The translations under genes and the position numbers were made by a program. From the NCBI GenBank assembly GCA_946800325.1, contig OX326960.1, positions 49,099,355 to 49,163,354 on the forward strand: a DNA stretch of 64,000 bases, given 5' to 3'. Each line of letters opens with the position of its first letter. The stretch's first letter is position 1. Under the pieces are notes generated by a model. That model was not told the DNA's origin and did not search any database. It saw nothing but the letters and a program-made list of their open reading frames with translations. This document shows, in pieces, positions 63,975 to 64,000 of the stretch. The DNA is from Luzula sylvatica. Lineage: Eukaryota > Streptophyta > Magnoliopsida > Poales > Juncaceae.

Positions 63975-64000
63975 CACAAACACTAAGAAAGTTTGTTTTT
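63975..64000 (+). repeat. Partial monomer at the window end
   Basis: The first 26 bases of a C-type unit. The array continues beyond the window. Confidence 0.97.

Larger units (their letters stand above)
1..64000 (+). repeat. 124-bp tandem satellite array, whole window
   Basis: The window is a single head-to-tail array of a 124-bp, AT-rich unit. Phasing on the 'cacaaacac/cactaacac' motif gives unit starts at 1, 125, 249, 373 and so on to 63975, so there are 516 full units and a 26-base partial one. Net shortening is 10 bases, spread over eight short units. I saw no inverted unit and no foreign insertion. Most units differ from each other at only a few sites. Every unit carries stop codons on the + strand near positions 26, 45, 53, 66 and 76, and 124 is 1 modulo 3, so the frame shifts at each unit and coding capacity is nil. 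Such arrays are known from centromeric and heterochromatic DNA of eukaryotes. The centromeric role and the host are inference; the family is not one I recognise. Confidence 0.98.

Noticed and set aside
1..64000. CRISPR array
   Set aside because: Repeats are directly adjacent with no unique spacers; the unit is 124 bp and its variation is at scattered single bases.
1..64000. CENP-B box (17-bp motif with a TTCG start and CGGG core)
   Set aside because: No CGGG occurs in the unit and no stretch fits the motif on either strand.
1..64000. Similarity to known legume centromeric satellites through the reverse-complement string gaaaagttatg
   Set aside because: A recollection of a short shared string in an AT-rich context is not evidence of homology. 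A database search of the full unit would decide it.
1..64000. Plant telomere (TTTAGGG), vertebrate telomere (TTAGGG) or rDNA sequence
   Set aside because: No runs of these motifs were seen. The isolated ttttagg near 18175 is a point change in one monomer.
1..64000. Promoters, terminators or origins in the T-runs and the short dyad
   Set aside because: These elements recur in every unit and have no gene beside them. They are features of the satellite, and a regulatory call would be speculation.

Overview
The whole 64,000-base window is one uninterrupted head-to-tail satellite DNA array. The unit is 124 bp and about 27% G+C (33 G/C of 124 in the first unit). I phased it from base 1 to the end: 516 complete monomers fill 1-63974 and a 26-base partial unit follows to 64000. 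All monomers run in the same direction. Eight of them are short by a net 10 bases in total (516 x 124 = 63984, minus 10 = 63974). I found no gene, RNA gene, transposon, CRISPR array, origin or other non-satellite sequence on either strand. An array of this size and purity points to a eukaryotic chromosome, most likely a centromeric, pericentromeric or other heterochromatic block. The sequence does not identify the species and I do not recognise the satellite family.

Monomers are described by phase, where position 1 is the first base of the window. Informative sites are 4/10 (A..T 'C', T..A 'T', A..A 'K', T..T 'L'), 19, 29, 44, 50, 53, 56, 58, 60, 101, 102 and 104. Three classes alternate: 56T with 102G, 56G with 102C, and 56T/60A with 101G/102G. 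Combining the sites gives about 15 recognisable monomer types, called M1-M15 here.

Layout. 1-868: seven monomers with no clear higher order. 869-8308: a 30-monomer (3720 bp) unit twice in tandem, with a nested 13-monomer repeat. 8309-10539: six trimers. 10788-15995: a 21-monomer (2604 bp) unit twice in tandem. 16244-16987: a pure dimer tract. 16988-21445: a divergent zone with half of all deletion events, where the M-types first appear. 21446-28389: a 28-monomer (3472 bp) unit twice, made of a 13-mer plus a 15-mer. 28390-61246: the main higher-order domain, built on a 15-monomer (1860 bp) repeat M2..M15-M1. That 15-mer occurs six times intact in the window and also as 12-, 13-, 14-, 16-, 17- and 23-monomer derivatives. 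A 30-monomer segment in this domain occurs three times and carries the same private one-base deletion each time. 61247-64000: a mixed right-hand zone with monomer combinations not seen elsewhere.

No genes work together here. What the sequence records is the array's own history of unequal exchange and local amplification at every scale from 2 to 36 monomers. The most informative observations are the nested higher-order repeats, the hybrid monomers that mark exchange points, and private mutations copied along the array.
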